Shown here: positions 53,777-64,000 of the stretch, piece by piece
Numbering within the stretch: position 1 is the stretch's first letter
Layout of the letters: each line of letters starts with the position of its first letter
NCBI GenBank assembly: GCA_009760855.2
Contig: WPIO01000024.1
Coordinates: forward strand, 4,874,001-4,938,000
Reading direction: 5' to 3'
Length of the DNA stretch: 64,000 bases
DNA from: Cristatella mucedo
Lineage: Eukaryota > Bryozoa > Phylactolaemata > Cristatellidae
The notes under the pieces: model-generated
The model's input: only the letters and a program-made list of their open reading frames with translations
What the model was told of the DNA's origin: nothing
Database searches by the model: none
Position numbers and translations under genes: made by a program

Positions 53777-53932
53777 TCACTCGATGACTAGCGAAGCCGA
53801 AGCATAGCTGACCGACGAGTCGGCGGCGGTCATGCACTGGCTGGACTGGGCGTACTGCACGAACTTAAGCACCATGCTGAGATGTGGCGGCTTTCGGTTT
53901 GCAGCCCCGTCCGGCTTTAGCTGATCGATGGC
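53777..53932 (-). CDS. memo1: memo1 last exon
   Basis: CTTGCAG acceptor. Encodes [48 protein letters not shown] and TGA. Slightly longer than human in the [12 protein letters not shown] loop. Confidence 0.94.
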   Translation of the reverse strand, partial: AIDQLKPDGAANRKPPHLSMVLKFVQYAQSSQCMTAADSSVSYASASLVIE

Positions 53933-56900
53933 CTGCAAGAGGGAGTGCATATAAGAGAAGCAGCGTGAGCGGCTGACTGGTAGCAGCAGCCAGTCGCGCG
54001 GGCTCTCAGAAAGGGGGCGATAGTGCAACACTGCCCCACAACCGAGGTTGCTGAGTTTCGCAGTACTCACGTTTAGCAGTACTCCGATGGGGTGGCGGCC
54101 GCAGATGGTGTTTTGGTACTGCTTGAGGTAGGCCGAAAAACCTCTCGGGTCAAGTGACTCAATGTGCTTCATTCCCTGCAGTGGCAAACGGCATAACGGT
54201 CGCAACAAGAGAGGCAAAGTACGAATGCGTGGGCCAGACGACGGCGAGACCGGTCCCTTGTTTTTTCTTGCTGACATCTGCTGCAAGACCGGAGCCAGAG
54301 ACATCACAACACTGGAGTGTCGCTGCCCGAGTCGTGGCTCCTACCGTTGCTGCTGCTAATGCTGAGGCCGAAGCAGAAGCGCCGTACTTGCCATTCGATC
54401 GAGCGCCTCGATGGACTGGTAGATGTGGCCGTCCTTTTCGTCGTAATGCGTGTAGCTGAATCGTTTACCTGTTGACACGTGTCATTTGCAAAGTCTCGCC
54501 CAGATCGAAGTGCCCCTGGGCGACAGGCTGACAAGCTTGGGGGAGTCGCAGGGGTCGAGCGAGGGCGATTTGCCGCTCTCGACAAACCACGTACCCCAGT
54601 GGCAGAAGTCGGACGAGATCACGAAGAGATTTCGGGGATCGGCGAGGTACTTGCTGAACAGCTGACCATACAGTGCCTCCTTGTCCCTGGAGAGACTGCC
54701 CACCAGCACCGGCACGATGCTGAACTCGTCCTTTTTGCTGAAGCAGTCGAGATGGCCGTCGTCGGCACGGTTCGTGCAATTGTATAGCAGGCCGTCGCAC
54801 GACTCGTTGCGAATAAACAGGTGCACGCGTGCAACGGGACCTATTTTATTTACCATCTCCAGTGAGCTGCTCTGCTTGCCTCACTGCTCATGTATGGCAG
54901 TTCAGCAATTGCTGCTGTTTCGGCTGCCTGCAAGTTGTCAAGGCAGCCAACACGACAGCCAATTGGTAAAAATGTCTTGCAAGTGCAGTTTCTTTATTTG
55001 CTGTCGTATGAATTACTCGTTCCCACGACTCAATGCCTGAACAAGTTATTTAAACAAGATAAGCTTTTCATTCCTCTGTATTCCAAGCTGAAGCATCGAA
55101 AAAACTCGAGTCTGTTGGCCGAGATGGGGCAGGCTGTGATCAGAAGCCTAACTAAGCCAGGGATAAGATGATCAGCCATGTTGAGCTTGTGAAGCCTTGC
55201 AGGGCTCAGGCATGCACTTCCAGTCGACTGGATGAGATGCTTGCCCAGTAACAGTATCATCGGTGTCACTTGCTACACTTCCTAGTTCATGCAGCCTGTG
55301 TGCTCGCCAGCTGATCGGTGGCAAATCAACCGAGTGGATTGGGAGTAGGAGCACGAATAGTAGGCAGCATGCTGGTCATCTGCATGCACGTCCACGTGTC
55401 CACGTGTCCCAGCTATATACCTCGCGGCAGAGCTCCCGAGAGCCGAACAGTAGGGACGAGTGCAGCTGTCACTTAGTGTCCCGGAAACAGCAAGTGACGT
55501 CTGGGGGGGATTCCAGCAGATGCAAATGGAAGAAGCTCGGGGCTTGTAACTTTTTGTCACCAGAGAGCTAAATTTAAAGTGAAAATGCAGCTGTACCGGC
55601 AAGCATGGTAAAGAAAGGAATTAGTTCAGCCAACATTGGTTGTCAAAATCACGAGCTTACGATGCAAAGAGGTGACCCGCCATTACTTATCGGTTGCGAC
55701 CGAGCTGGTCATTGGGACGATCGGCTGCAAGCAGGTCGAACCGATTGCCAACAACGATTCAACGTACTCATTCAAAGGTGTTTTGTGTGTGTAGACAGGA
55801 CAAGTCCGGTGAAGGTAAATTAAAAGGCGTGAGATAGAGGGAAGAGGGATAGGGAGGTAGAGCAGGTAACATGGCCACGGGGTGGACAGAGGGAAGGCGA
55901 GATCAAACATATCCGGATCTGCACTGTCCAATGTATATGATTGCTCTGTCCAGGTTATGCTTGTAGCATCAGCTAACAGCCGAATGAGTGCTCGGCTGCC
56001 ATTCACACAATCTACGAGCTGGCTGGCTGCTAAAGGGGTTCGGAAAGCAATTGCGCAGGAACACAGCTGGTGAAATGTGCCCTACGAAAGTGGACTGAGG
56101 CAGCTGCACCTGCTGAGGGGCAGCAGCTCGAAGCCACTGCCCTGTTGCTGCTTCACACAGCATAATTGATGCTCACTGTCTTGTTTGTCTGATTGTCAAT
56201 AAACAGCTGCAATCGATCGTGCCTTTCAATGGTTGATTACACCACCTGCACTCGCGCTTTGCAACCGCGAGAATGCACTTGCGCTTAGCATTTGAGAGAA
56301 AGCACTTCTCATTTTTGTCATCAGCCTCGGGATGCCTCAAGCCATTTAAAGTGCACAACTTCAGTAAATGAACTTGTCAGGCCGAAAGCCATGCTGGCCA
56401 AATCACTGGCAGTTATGATAACCTTTGAGGATAGATACACTTGTTGCTCTATCGCAGGGAGCTATTGCGATACACCGGCCTGTTTTCCAGCTTAATAGGC
56501 AGACCAGAGTTACGAGTCTCTGCCCGAAGGTTACATTTAGCGATCTTGGTAGCCCGGGTCAATTTGCAGTAGATACCTACTGGAGCAAGTGGGGATATGA
56601 TGGAGCAACCATAATTGTAAGCAAAAGGAAACATACGGAGCTTAGACCTTTAGCTGTGAAGTCAACAGTTGATCAGTAAGATTCACTGAAGGTTAAGTGT
56701 TCCCTTACGGGAATCCCATTAGAAAGGAGGGAAAAGTGTGGCTGCCAATTTAAGATTTCCTCGTAAAAAAATGAAGAGCTGCTGATTCAACACCCCAATG
56801 TCTATAGATGCAGAAGAACCCAGGCAGCTTTCACCCTCGATTATTTACAGCAAGCAATTCCGTATTGCTTGCTGCAGGACTTGAACCACAAACTATGTCT

Positions 56901-58729
56901 TGGAAGTGCAAGCAAGGCACAGTTGTGCTACGTGTGCTCTGGTCGGTTAGTAGGTTCATGCCTACATTTGTTTTCGGACCAATGCAGAAACATAGCATTT
57001 GCTATAGCTATTTATATATTATAGTATAGGCATTGTATGTTACATATTTACACAGCTATTTGATATAGCTATGCGTTAGATAGCTATGCAATTGAGGCAA
57101 CATTTCATTTAGCTACAGAACCATATGTAGGACTGCACGACAACTACTCTCCTACTGCCGACTATGGCACATCCTTTTCAACGGTCTTGAGCTGCTACTT
57201 CTATGCTACTCACTACCTCAACTGCTCTCCTGACTCTGCTACGCTTCCCACTTTCTCTTTGTTGCGTGAGACGAAGTCTGTTGGCTACCGAATGCGTACC
57301 GAAAGCCGCTTAGGCTGTGAGTGAGCTACACAAAACTCTCATGTGTAACACCCACATGGTCTTTATGACTTTGTGGAGTTACAGACGGAGATACATTAAC
57401 ATTACATTACCTATCGTCATGGGGTGATAAGGCTAATATTAATTATTTAGTTAGCAAGGTACAGTTGTATCTACAGACGTTATGCTTTAAATAAACTACC
57501 TCGGAGAAAATATCGATGGAAACAGTCAAGTAACTGATAATACTAGCTAGCATCCATATTAAGTCTACGATGATACGATGATAAAGAAGCAGTGAGTCTA
57601 CCTATTTCGGCCAAACTATCTTTTAAATCTGATGTAGCTGCAGCAGAGGTGAATTGTCACATACATTATTGTAGTCTTTCTACTTCCACCACTGAGCACT
57701 GATCTCGGCTTCCACCACTGAGCTCCGATGATGGAGATATACACACACACAGGGGCTAAGGGCTCCTTAGGAAAGAGGATCGAATAGATCGCAGGCTTCC
57801 AGTATCAACATACGCAACAACGAGCTCCAATTTTAGAGGCCACTGAGGCCAATCAGACAAGAGGCAACCCTGGGCAACCTGGATAACACGACTAACGTTT
57901 AGAGAGTAAATAGCAAATCACTGGCCGTTCAGAAGACACAATTCGATAGGCCTTTAGAGGCCTGTGAATGCAGCTGCCAGTATAAGTAATAAGAATAATA
58001 ATACGTTGATATAGCACCAATAAAGAACCACATTTCTAGACAGTTTACATATGCTGTAAAGAAAGTGCCAATATGGTTAGTGATCACGTGCTTAAGTGTC
58101 AGCATGCATAAGTGCACAAAGGAAAAGTCACAAAAGACACAGCAAAAGCCACGTGGAAAAGGTGGGCTTTAGCTTCTTTTTAAATATCGCCGAGAGTCCA
58201 AAGAGTATTGACATAAACGGAACAGCATCCGAAGAGCCTCTGAGGTACAGTGTACCTGAGGGCACTGTGCTTGGTCTGCTTATCTACACAGTCACGATCA
58301 CTTCTTTTCACAGTTGCGATCGCAGATCTCACCTTTCCATGACCTTGGCAATGTAGGGCAGCTGCATCTCGATGCTGTGCTCGTCCTCATCGACTTTTAT
58401 GCTCATCACATCAAAGTGACCACTTGCCATGAGCTCGTCGCACACTGCAAAACGTTTCTAACTGCACGTGTCCACATTGCAAGCAGCTAATAATGACAGA
58501 ACATTTGTAGGGTGCTAACAGAACTACATCTCTTACTAGGTCCTTCACTCATGCTAGGAAGAAAGCATGTCAATTGGTTAGTATGTACAATTGTGAGTAT
58601 GCATAAGCACACACAAAATAATGCAGACATATGGAGTGAATCTTGTAAGGAACAGAAGGAGGTAATAGAGATAGATATATATAGGTAGGTAGAGAGAGAG
58701 CGAGAGAGAGAGAGAGAGAGAAAGAGAAG

Positions 58730-58797
<68 letters not shown>

Positions 58798-61494
58798 AGA
58801 CAGTGAAACTATTTCGAGAATGGTGTGGAAGGAGATGAAATAGAGGGGGGCAGGAGGCAGGCAGAGGTCTACAGCCACTTATCGACCTCTGCCAGCACAT
58901 CTGTTGATCCTGCAAAAGAATCTAGGTGTGTAACAAAGTGACCTTTCGTTAGACGACCACATAAGCTCCACAATCAGTTCTGCTACATAGGTACATAACA
59001 TCGCTAAAATTTGGGCTTGCTTAGATAGGGATGGCAACCTCATATAACTCAATCGCCGTCTAGGCACTTTATATTCGTTACAAAGGAAGTCGAAAGAACA
59101 TTGAAAGAGATTTGAGTTCATCTAGCTACCCTGTTAGCTTAGTTCTGGCTGATCGATAAGTGGTTGCAGATCCGTGCCTGCCTCCTGACCCCTCTAACGC
59201 TGGCCTTTAAGTCAGCAGCATGAAGCAGTTCAGCACACCCTTCATGCCACCATAGTTACGACTCTGGACACCCCCACACTGCTAGGTGTCCTTTCATCTA
59301 GGCACTGATGTTACAGACGACTGGAAATTATTTTCACCTCACAGTTCAATACTCAGGATTCGGCCATGGCAGCTTTACTTCTTCACTGCCGTGCAATACA
59401 CGACTTCTATGCAAAGAGCCAGGAGCAAAAAGGCACTGAAACTCTCATCCTTAACAAAGCTGCTCAAGTGGTGCAAAACAAGAGTAGGAGGAGGTAACTG
59501 CCCTGCCTAAGGCAGGACGAAATTAAAGCAAGACTGAATTTGGACCTTGCCTCCTCACTTGTGGCCAACCAATCCATCCGGGACAGGCCACAGGACATAA
59601 AGGGGCTAAAAACTGGGTTGCAGTCACCTCACCCACACGAATCTGACAGGATCATCCATCCACAGGCAGGCATCCAACGGCTTACCAGTGAGTGGCACGG
59701 CACAACATGCGATGGCCACGACTTTAACACGGCACTCCTACCATGTTTCCCATACCGTTCAGGACAACGACCTACTTAGGAATGCAGACATGGGTAAAGT
59801 GTCTCTGCTTGTTTTGCTCAATCTTTCGGCAGCTTTTGATTCCATCGATCACGAAGTTCTTCTAGAGCGCCTCTCATCTCGCCTGGGCATCACTGGCACT
59901 GCTCAGCAGTGGTTCAGGTCCTATCTCATTGGGAGACTCCAGATTATTGACGTGAATGGACAAAATTCATCGGAAGTACCTCTGAAATATGGAGTACCTT
60001 AGGGCTCCGTGTTAGGTCCGGTTCTTTTCACGGTTTATACTCTCCCTCTTGCTGATGTGATTGCCAAGCACAATCTAGGCTTTCACTTCTATGCGGTTGA
60101 CACTCAGTTGTACCTTTGCTTTGATCCCTCCCAGCCTTCGAGCACCTCAAATTATCTCACCTCACTTGTTGCATGCATTGATGACATGCACACATGGATG
60201 GCAGCACATTTTCTAAAACTAAACGATGATAAAAATAACTTACTTGTTATGGGCAAACCCAGTGTGATTCACAAATTGGAAAGGCTGACGCTCAAAATTG
60301 GCTGTGCCAGCATATCTCCTGTTGAATCAGCTCGAAATCTAGGTGTCATATTCCAAAGCAACCTCTCGTTAGACGACCATATCAGCTCCACAGTCAAATC
60401 TGCCTATTTTCAGCTTCATAACATTGCTAAAATTCGGGCTCGTTTAGATAAGGATACCACGTCAAAGTTGGTCTATGCATTCGTGACATCCCGTCTCGAC
60501 TTCTGCAACTCACTGCTTGCTGGCCTACCAGCATGTGCGATCAGGCGATTGCGGCTGGTGCAAAACTCTGCTGCTAGGCTTGTCTGTCGTGAGCGTCGCA
60601 GTTGCCACATTAATCCACTTCTCGCCGACCTGCAGTGGCTACTTAGTCAAGCAACGGATTGACTTCAAGGTTTCGTCGCTCACTTTTAGGTCCCTTCATT
60701 CTATGGCTCCAGCCTATCTCTCAGTTATACTCCCCCATGAGGCCAAGCATCGTACTACCAGCTTTTCCGAGTCCAACAGTCTACAAACACCTCGTACAAG
60801 CCTCAAATCCTTTGGAGACCGTGCATTTAGTTCGTATGCTCCCAAAGCCTGGAACTCCCTCCCGACCTGCGTCAGAATATCCCCTGACCTGACTACATTT
60901 AAAAAAAACTTAAAAACACACCTATTTAGGACAGCATTTAGTGGGTCCCTGTGATTCGTCCTTGATGTGTTTATTCGTGCTGACACTGTGCATGCTGCCA
61001 CTAACCACAGTTGCATGCTGACCCTGTGCATGTCACCCCTAACCATATCATTCATTTTGTTTGTTTTTCAAGCATGATTTTACTTACCATTCAATTGCAT
61101 TTCACCTTGCAGCAAATTTCAAGCGCCTAGAAAGACATTAAGTTCTCTGAGGGCGCTTTATCAAGTGCATTATAATTATTATCGTTATTATTATAGCACT
61201 GCAGGCCGACTTTCCGCTTAACCAGGCCGGAAAACTACTTGCAGGAGAAAGGGGAGGTGTGGGCAGGGCGTCGCACTGTCACGTGCAGCACCGGCATGCA
61301 GCGGCATGGCGGTATGGTGTGATGACGAGCGAGCCGAGCGCACGGTCGGGGCCCCGCCGAGACCAAGCCGCTCTTGCTCACTTGCTCGGTCGATGTTGAG
61401 GTCGTAAAGAGGTGTCCTGTATCGGTCCGTTGCAGTCAGTGCACAACCCTTCATGTAGACGTGATGCGAAGGACCGAGGATGAACACGCGATGC
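53777..61494 (-). CDS. memo1: MEMO1 homologue (C-terminal six exons)
   Basis: MEMO1 is a conserved protein with the fold of class III dioxygenases. It binds metal and links ErbB2/RTK signalling to cell motility and redox or iron handling. Minus-strand exons are 61494-61382, 58444-58333, 54737-54595, 54468-54392, 54175-54071 and 53932-53777. All phases match and give 234 residues, against about 297 in human. Conserved blocks: [105 protein letters not shown] and YAQSSQC. The GPSHH histidine and the ICGRHP cysteine, metal-site residues in human MEMO1, are present. About 60 N-terminal residues, including the PHAGY region, were not found upstream to 64000 and probably lie beyond the window. Confidence 0.92.
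54071..54175 (-). CDS. memo1: memo1 exon (ICGRHP block)
   Basis: CTGCAG acceptor, GTGAGT donor. Encodes [20 protein letters not shown], then [15 protein letters not shown] with the metal-site Cys. Confidence 0.94.
54392..54468 (-). CDS. memo1: memo1 exon with GC donor
   Basis: CAACAG acceptor. Encodes [20 protein letters not shown], then ALDRM. The exon ends ATG at GCAAGT (54391-54386), a GC donor. Phase 0 joins to [10 protein letters not shown], giving [13 protein letters not shown] as in the family (DKMGMSIIEQLDP). The GT four bases on would break the frame. Confidence 0.92.
54595..54737 (-). CDS. memo1: memo1 exon (PVLVG and SSDFCHWG block)
   Basis: GCTTCAG acceptor, GTACGT donor after HWG. 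Encodes [20 protein letters not shown], then [20 protein letters not shown]. Reading past the donor gives an unrelated tail, which is not real. Confidence 0.93.
57110..57410 (+). mobile_element. LINE-B 3' fragment
   Basis: Reads [20 protein letters not shown] (last frame codons), then the 3' UTR with GTCTTTATGACTTTGTGGAG and GATACATTAACATTACATTA. Reverse partner of 846-1560. Confidence 0.78.
58000..58315. mobile_element. LINE-A pieces beside a memo1 exon
   Basis: 58000-58140 is a reverse LINE-A tail and 3' UTR. 58195-58315 is a + piece of the RT reading [14 protein letters not shown], equivalent to VPQGSVLGP. It ends about 18 bp from the memo1 exon. Confidence 0.65.
58333..58444 (-). CDS. 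memo1: memo1 exon (DEDEHSIEM block)
   Basis: TTTTGCAG acceptor, GTGAGA donor. Encodes [20 protein letters not shown], then [17 protein letters not shown], one of the most conserved MEMO segments. Completes Met from the preceding A and leaves AG for the next Ser. Confidence 0.93.
58690..58797. repeat. GA microsatellite
   Basis: GA repeat with AAGAGAAGG interruptions. Confidence 0.95.
58915..59110 (+). mobile_element. LINE-A fragment
   Basis: TCGTTAGACGACCACATAAG and CATCGCTAAAATTTGGGCTT match the SLDDHISS to NIAKIRA segment; then a reverse tail-like piece. Confidence 0.65.
59740..61195 (+). mobile_element. longest LINE-A copy, antisense to memo1
   Basis: The + strand encodes RT blocks in order: [20 protein letters not shown] (motif A), then GVP-stop-GSVLGP, [78 protein letters not shown] and NSLPTCVRI, ending with SGSL. 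The 3' UTR, tail hairpin and ATT run follow to 61195. Dead: the codon before GSVLGP is TAG (60000-60002), the first Asp of the FYADD catalytic motif is Val, and a frameshift near 60650 splits the frame. No endonuclease domain. Confidence 0.9.
61382..61494 (-). CDS. memo1: memo1 exon (GPSHH block)
   Basis: Acceptor CTAG; entered in phase 2. Encodes [20 protein letters not shown], then [15 protein letters not shown]. Donor GTGAGC, phase 1. The first exon of this gene recognisable in the window. Confidence 0.9.
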
Positions 61495-63060
61495 CTAGAA
61501 GAATCCGAGCGATGTGAGGGTTTACCACCAAGCCGCAAGTGCGTGGGCAATCACTGACGGTGTGCACACTCCTCATACAACAGTGGCAACAGTGCTGACG
61601 CCTGGCGTCGAGTAAGCTGTTGCTGCGAAAAAGATATTACTGTAGATTAACAAAGTGAGAAGGTTCGAACACGAACCAATAAACTAAAACCACGCGTAGA
61701 AAAGCTTCTGTAGTACCACAAACGAACACATGATAGGTTCATCTATTCAGTGGATCTCAACCTTCCTAATGCCGCGACCCTTTAGTACAGTTCATCATGT
61801 TGTGGCAACCCCCAACGATAAAATTATTGTGTGAGAAATGTGGAAATGCGTGCTTTTCGATGGTCTTCAGTGAAACCTGTGACAGGGTCTTTCGCCTGCC
61901 AAAGGAATCGCGACCCACAGGCTGAGGACCGCTGATCTACTCAGTGGCACGCACACAGCAAGCCATGACATCGTAACAGCTCGCCAGCGGGCACCCGCAC
62001 CGACTGCTGGGCCAGGAAACATTGGCAAGCGAGGCCCCTCCCCCTCACCCCTTCCCGAAAGAGAACGACGCCTTCAGGCGATCAGGATCGGCAAAGAAAA
62101 GAGACTTTCGGCTGGTATCTGACGGCTTGCAAAAATACCCCATCATGCCTTCGCACAATCTACTGCAAATATCACCGTGCACGAATCTGCCACTCTGGAT
62201 CTCTTAAGGATTCCCGGTAGCGATGAACCGTGAGCAAATCCAGTCGAGAGGGCAGCCCTGGCCAGTGCTGCACCCCTCCCCTGCAGCTTCATTTCACCTG
62301 TCGTCGTGGCCGTGCCAGTGCTGGCTTCGAGCGAACAGCAGCACATCGTTCAGTGTCCCCCCCTTTGCCCGGCATCAAGGCATGAATGGGGTTGCCAGCA
62401 ATTTTTCGGCAATTTATAGGCACCAGCTGGCCGGCCTCGTGGCTGGCCACGAGCTCCTCAACGGGTTGGCTCCAGGTCCACTCCGGTGTCTGCCCGAGAT
62501 GATCACCAAAACAAGTGCCACACTAGAATTCTCCCAGCAGCAGCTGCCGTATGGCGTTGATGGCATGCGCACAAAACCTCATGCCGCGAGAGCTGAGCGT
62601 AAGAGGTACGAGCTACACACTAATATATGGCAAGCAGTCGACATCTATTACCTGTGAGAGTGTGTAAGGGGATGCACATCTGTTAACACGTTTGTGCTCG
62701 CTCGACTTAGGCAGCAGCTGCTATTTTTGCTCTACACTGCACAAACCTAAGGAAACATTTACGTACGAGTTGGCTGATTCAACCGCTTTATTTATAAAGT
62801 AGCTAAAGAGACTTAGCAGCTTCCATCTTGCTTGCTATAGCCTGACTCAAACCGGCGACCTATGTCGTCACCTGCCAACACCATCTTACGACACGGCTAA
62901 GACCGAGGGCTATGCTCACTATTCAGGCCTGCTGAGATGATCATCATAGCCCATCACGAGGGAAGGGACTGCTCTACCGAAACTTTCTTATTTCTCAAAG
63001 TTGGAGGGCAAGAAGCACCGGGTCAAGTGACCACATCTCAGTATTTCTACCGGAAGTTAG
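61495..63060. other. upstream memo1 region, no exon recognised
   Basis: Searched by eye on - for the family's N-terminal HAGSWY and PHAGY blocks; none found. 61620-61960 AT-rich, nothing seen. A reverse SINE-A lies at 62770-62900. Confidence 0.5.
62770..62900 (-). repeat. SINE-A copy, reverse
   Basis: GTTGGCTGATTCAACCGCTT (3' end), CTCAAACCGGCGACCTATGT (B box) and a degraded head. Confidence 0.7.
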
Positions 63061-63074
63061 CTCAAAAGCTCACG

Positions 63075-63228
63075 CCGAGCTGGTTTGGTGCAGTGGTCAA
63101 GGTGCTCGCCCCGACCAAGGTCTGGCTGAGGTCATGGGCTCGAGCCCTGGGGCATATGTGAAGCGCCTGAATAGAGATTAAATTCTCTTGGGGCGCTATA
63201 CAAATGAATTATTATTTATTTATGTCGT
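63075..63228 (+). repeat. SINE-B copy, best preserved
   Basis: Head AGCTGGTTTGGTGCAGTGGT, CAAGGTGCTCGCCCCGACCA, B box GGGCTCGAGCCCTGGGG. The tail GTGAAGCGCCTGAATAGAGA, TTAAATTCTCTTGGGGCGCT and an ATT run resembles LINE-A's 3' end. Confidence 0.85.
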
Positions 63229-63831
63229 GAGGTTCGAGCTGCACACTAATATATGACAAACAAAGGACGTCTATTACCTGAGAGTGTGTGCACCTGGATG
63301 CACATATGCTAATACGCTTGTGAGCACTCTTGCAGTGCAGCTGCTAACATTATGGTGAGCGAACCGCTCCCTCACACCCAGTGGTCACTAGTTTGTGTCA
63401 CAGATACTCACGGCTACCGTTAAGTGGTCACGAGCTGAAACTCATTATATATGGGGTAATCAAGCATTTCTAGCATGACTGCAGGATCGAATCCGCTTCC
63501 TCAAAGCTGTGTATGAGGCTTTGACAGATTTCGAGCCTTGTCGACGGCAGTAAGTACAGCAGGTTGCAGCAGCTAGATCTTCTGCGATTGCAGCGCAGCA
63601 CCAAATCCACAAGACGGCTTTCAGCTAGGCTGTTTAGTGAACAGGCCATGTTCCCTACTCCAAATAATGTCGAATCCACGAGACTAACTGATAAGATAAG
63701 CCTATCTTATACTGCCACAGATAGCACAAGGCCTTCTGGGGTTCATAGCATTTTGACTTCTACCGAGTGTGATGCGATGCATCTGTCAAATTGTTCTCGT
63801 CTGTCTCGCTCTTCCCTTTCTCTGCCTGTCT

Positions 63832-64000
<169 letters not shown>

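Larger units (their letters stand above)
54738..58332 (-). other. memo1 intron between the DEDEH and PVLVG exons
   Basis: Contains LINE-B at 57110-57410 and LINE-A pieces at 58000-58315. 54860-57100 has no recognisable repeat member or coding motif, apart from short open frames. Confidence 0.6.

Noticed and set aside
62379-62520. memo1 N-terminal exon on the minus strand (faint match to the HAGSWY region near 62430)
   Set aside because: The frame with the likeness hits a stop two codons later, the other frame lacks the motif, and no splice site fits.

Overview
This is nuclear DNA from an animal, most likely an invertebrate bilaterian. It has long spliced genes, abundant di- and tetranucleotide repeats, CR1/L2-like non-LTR retrotransposons and tRNA-derived SINEs. 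The Rel-type NF-kB in it most resembles the class II (Rel/Dorsal) type known from molluscs and other invertebrates. I cannot fix the phylum; a lophotrochozoan is my best guess.

Three spliced protein-coding genes can be read with consistent exon phases. (1) About 209-20186, + strand: a Rel-type NF-kB transcription factor in ten exons. It has a complete Rel homology domain, a nuclear localisation signal, a C-terminal region without ankyrin repeats, and introns full of retroelements. (2) About 33352-53338, + strand: a homologue of ZNF318, with two matrin/U1-type zinc fingers, a coiled coil, a 4.6-kb low-complexity Ala/Ser/Pro exon holding an 18-unit tandem repeat, and a final acidic exon behind an 89-nt intron. 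(3) 61494-53777, - strand: a MEMO1 homologue. Six exons cover about the C-terminal four fifths of the protein; the N-terminal exons were not found. Genes 2 and 3 converge tail to tail, with stop codons 438 bp apart.

The rest is repeats. LINE-A is a CR1/L2-like element whose 3' tail forms a small hairpin followed by ATT repeats; many dead copies are present, the longest at about 59740-61195. LINE-B is a second LINE with a TACATT-type end. SINE-A is a tRNA-derived family with about 18 copies. SINE-B is a tRNA-headed family whose tail copies that of LINE-A. At 22970-24400 lies a degenerate tandem array of about 165-170 bp units. At 26620-28325 lies a gag-only LTR element. At 28708-28880 is a Tc1/mariner-type MITE. 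At 29165-31482 is a long inverted-repeat element carrying a nested SINE and LINE.

No coordinated pathway links the three genes, and no prokaryote-like system, CRISPR array or stand-alone RNA gene was seen. The most unusual points are two frame-proven GC-AG introns in neighbouring genes, a SINE that appears to supply a splice acceptor region, the alternative ends of the ZNF318-like protein, and the gag-only LTR element.
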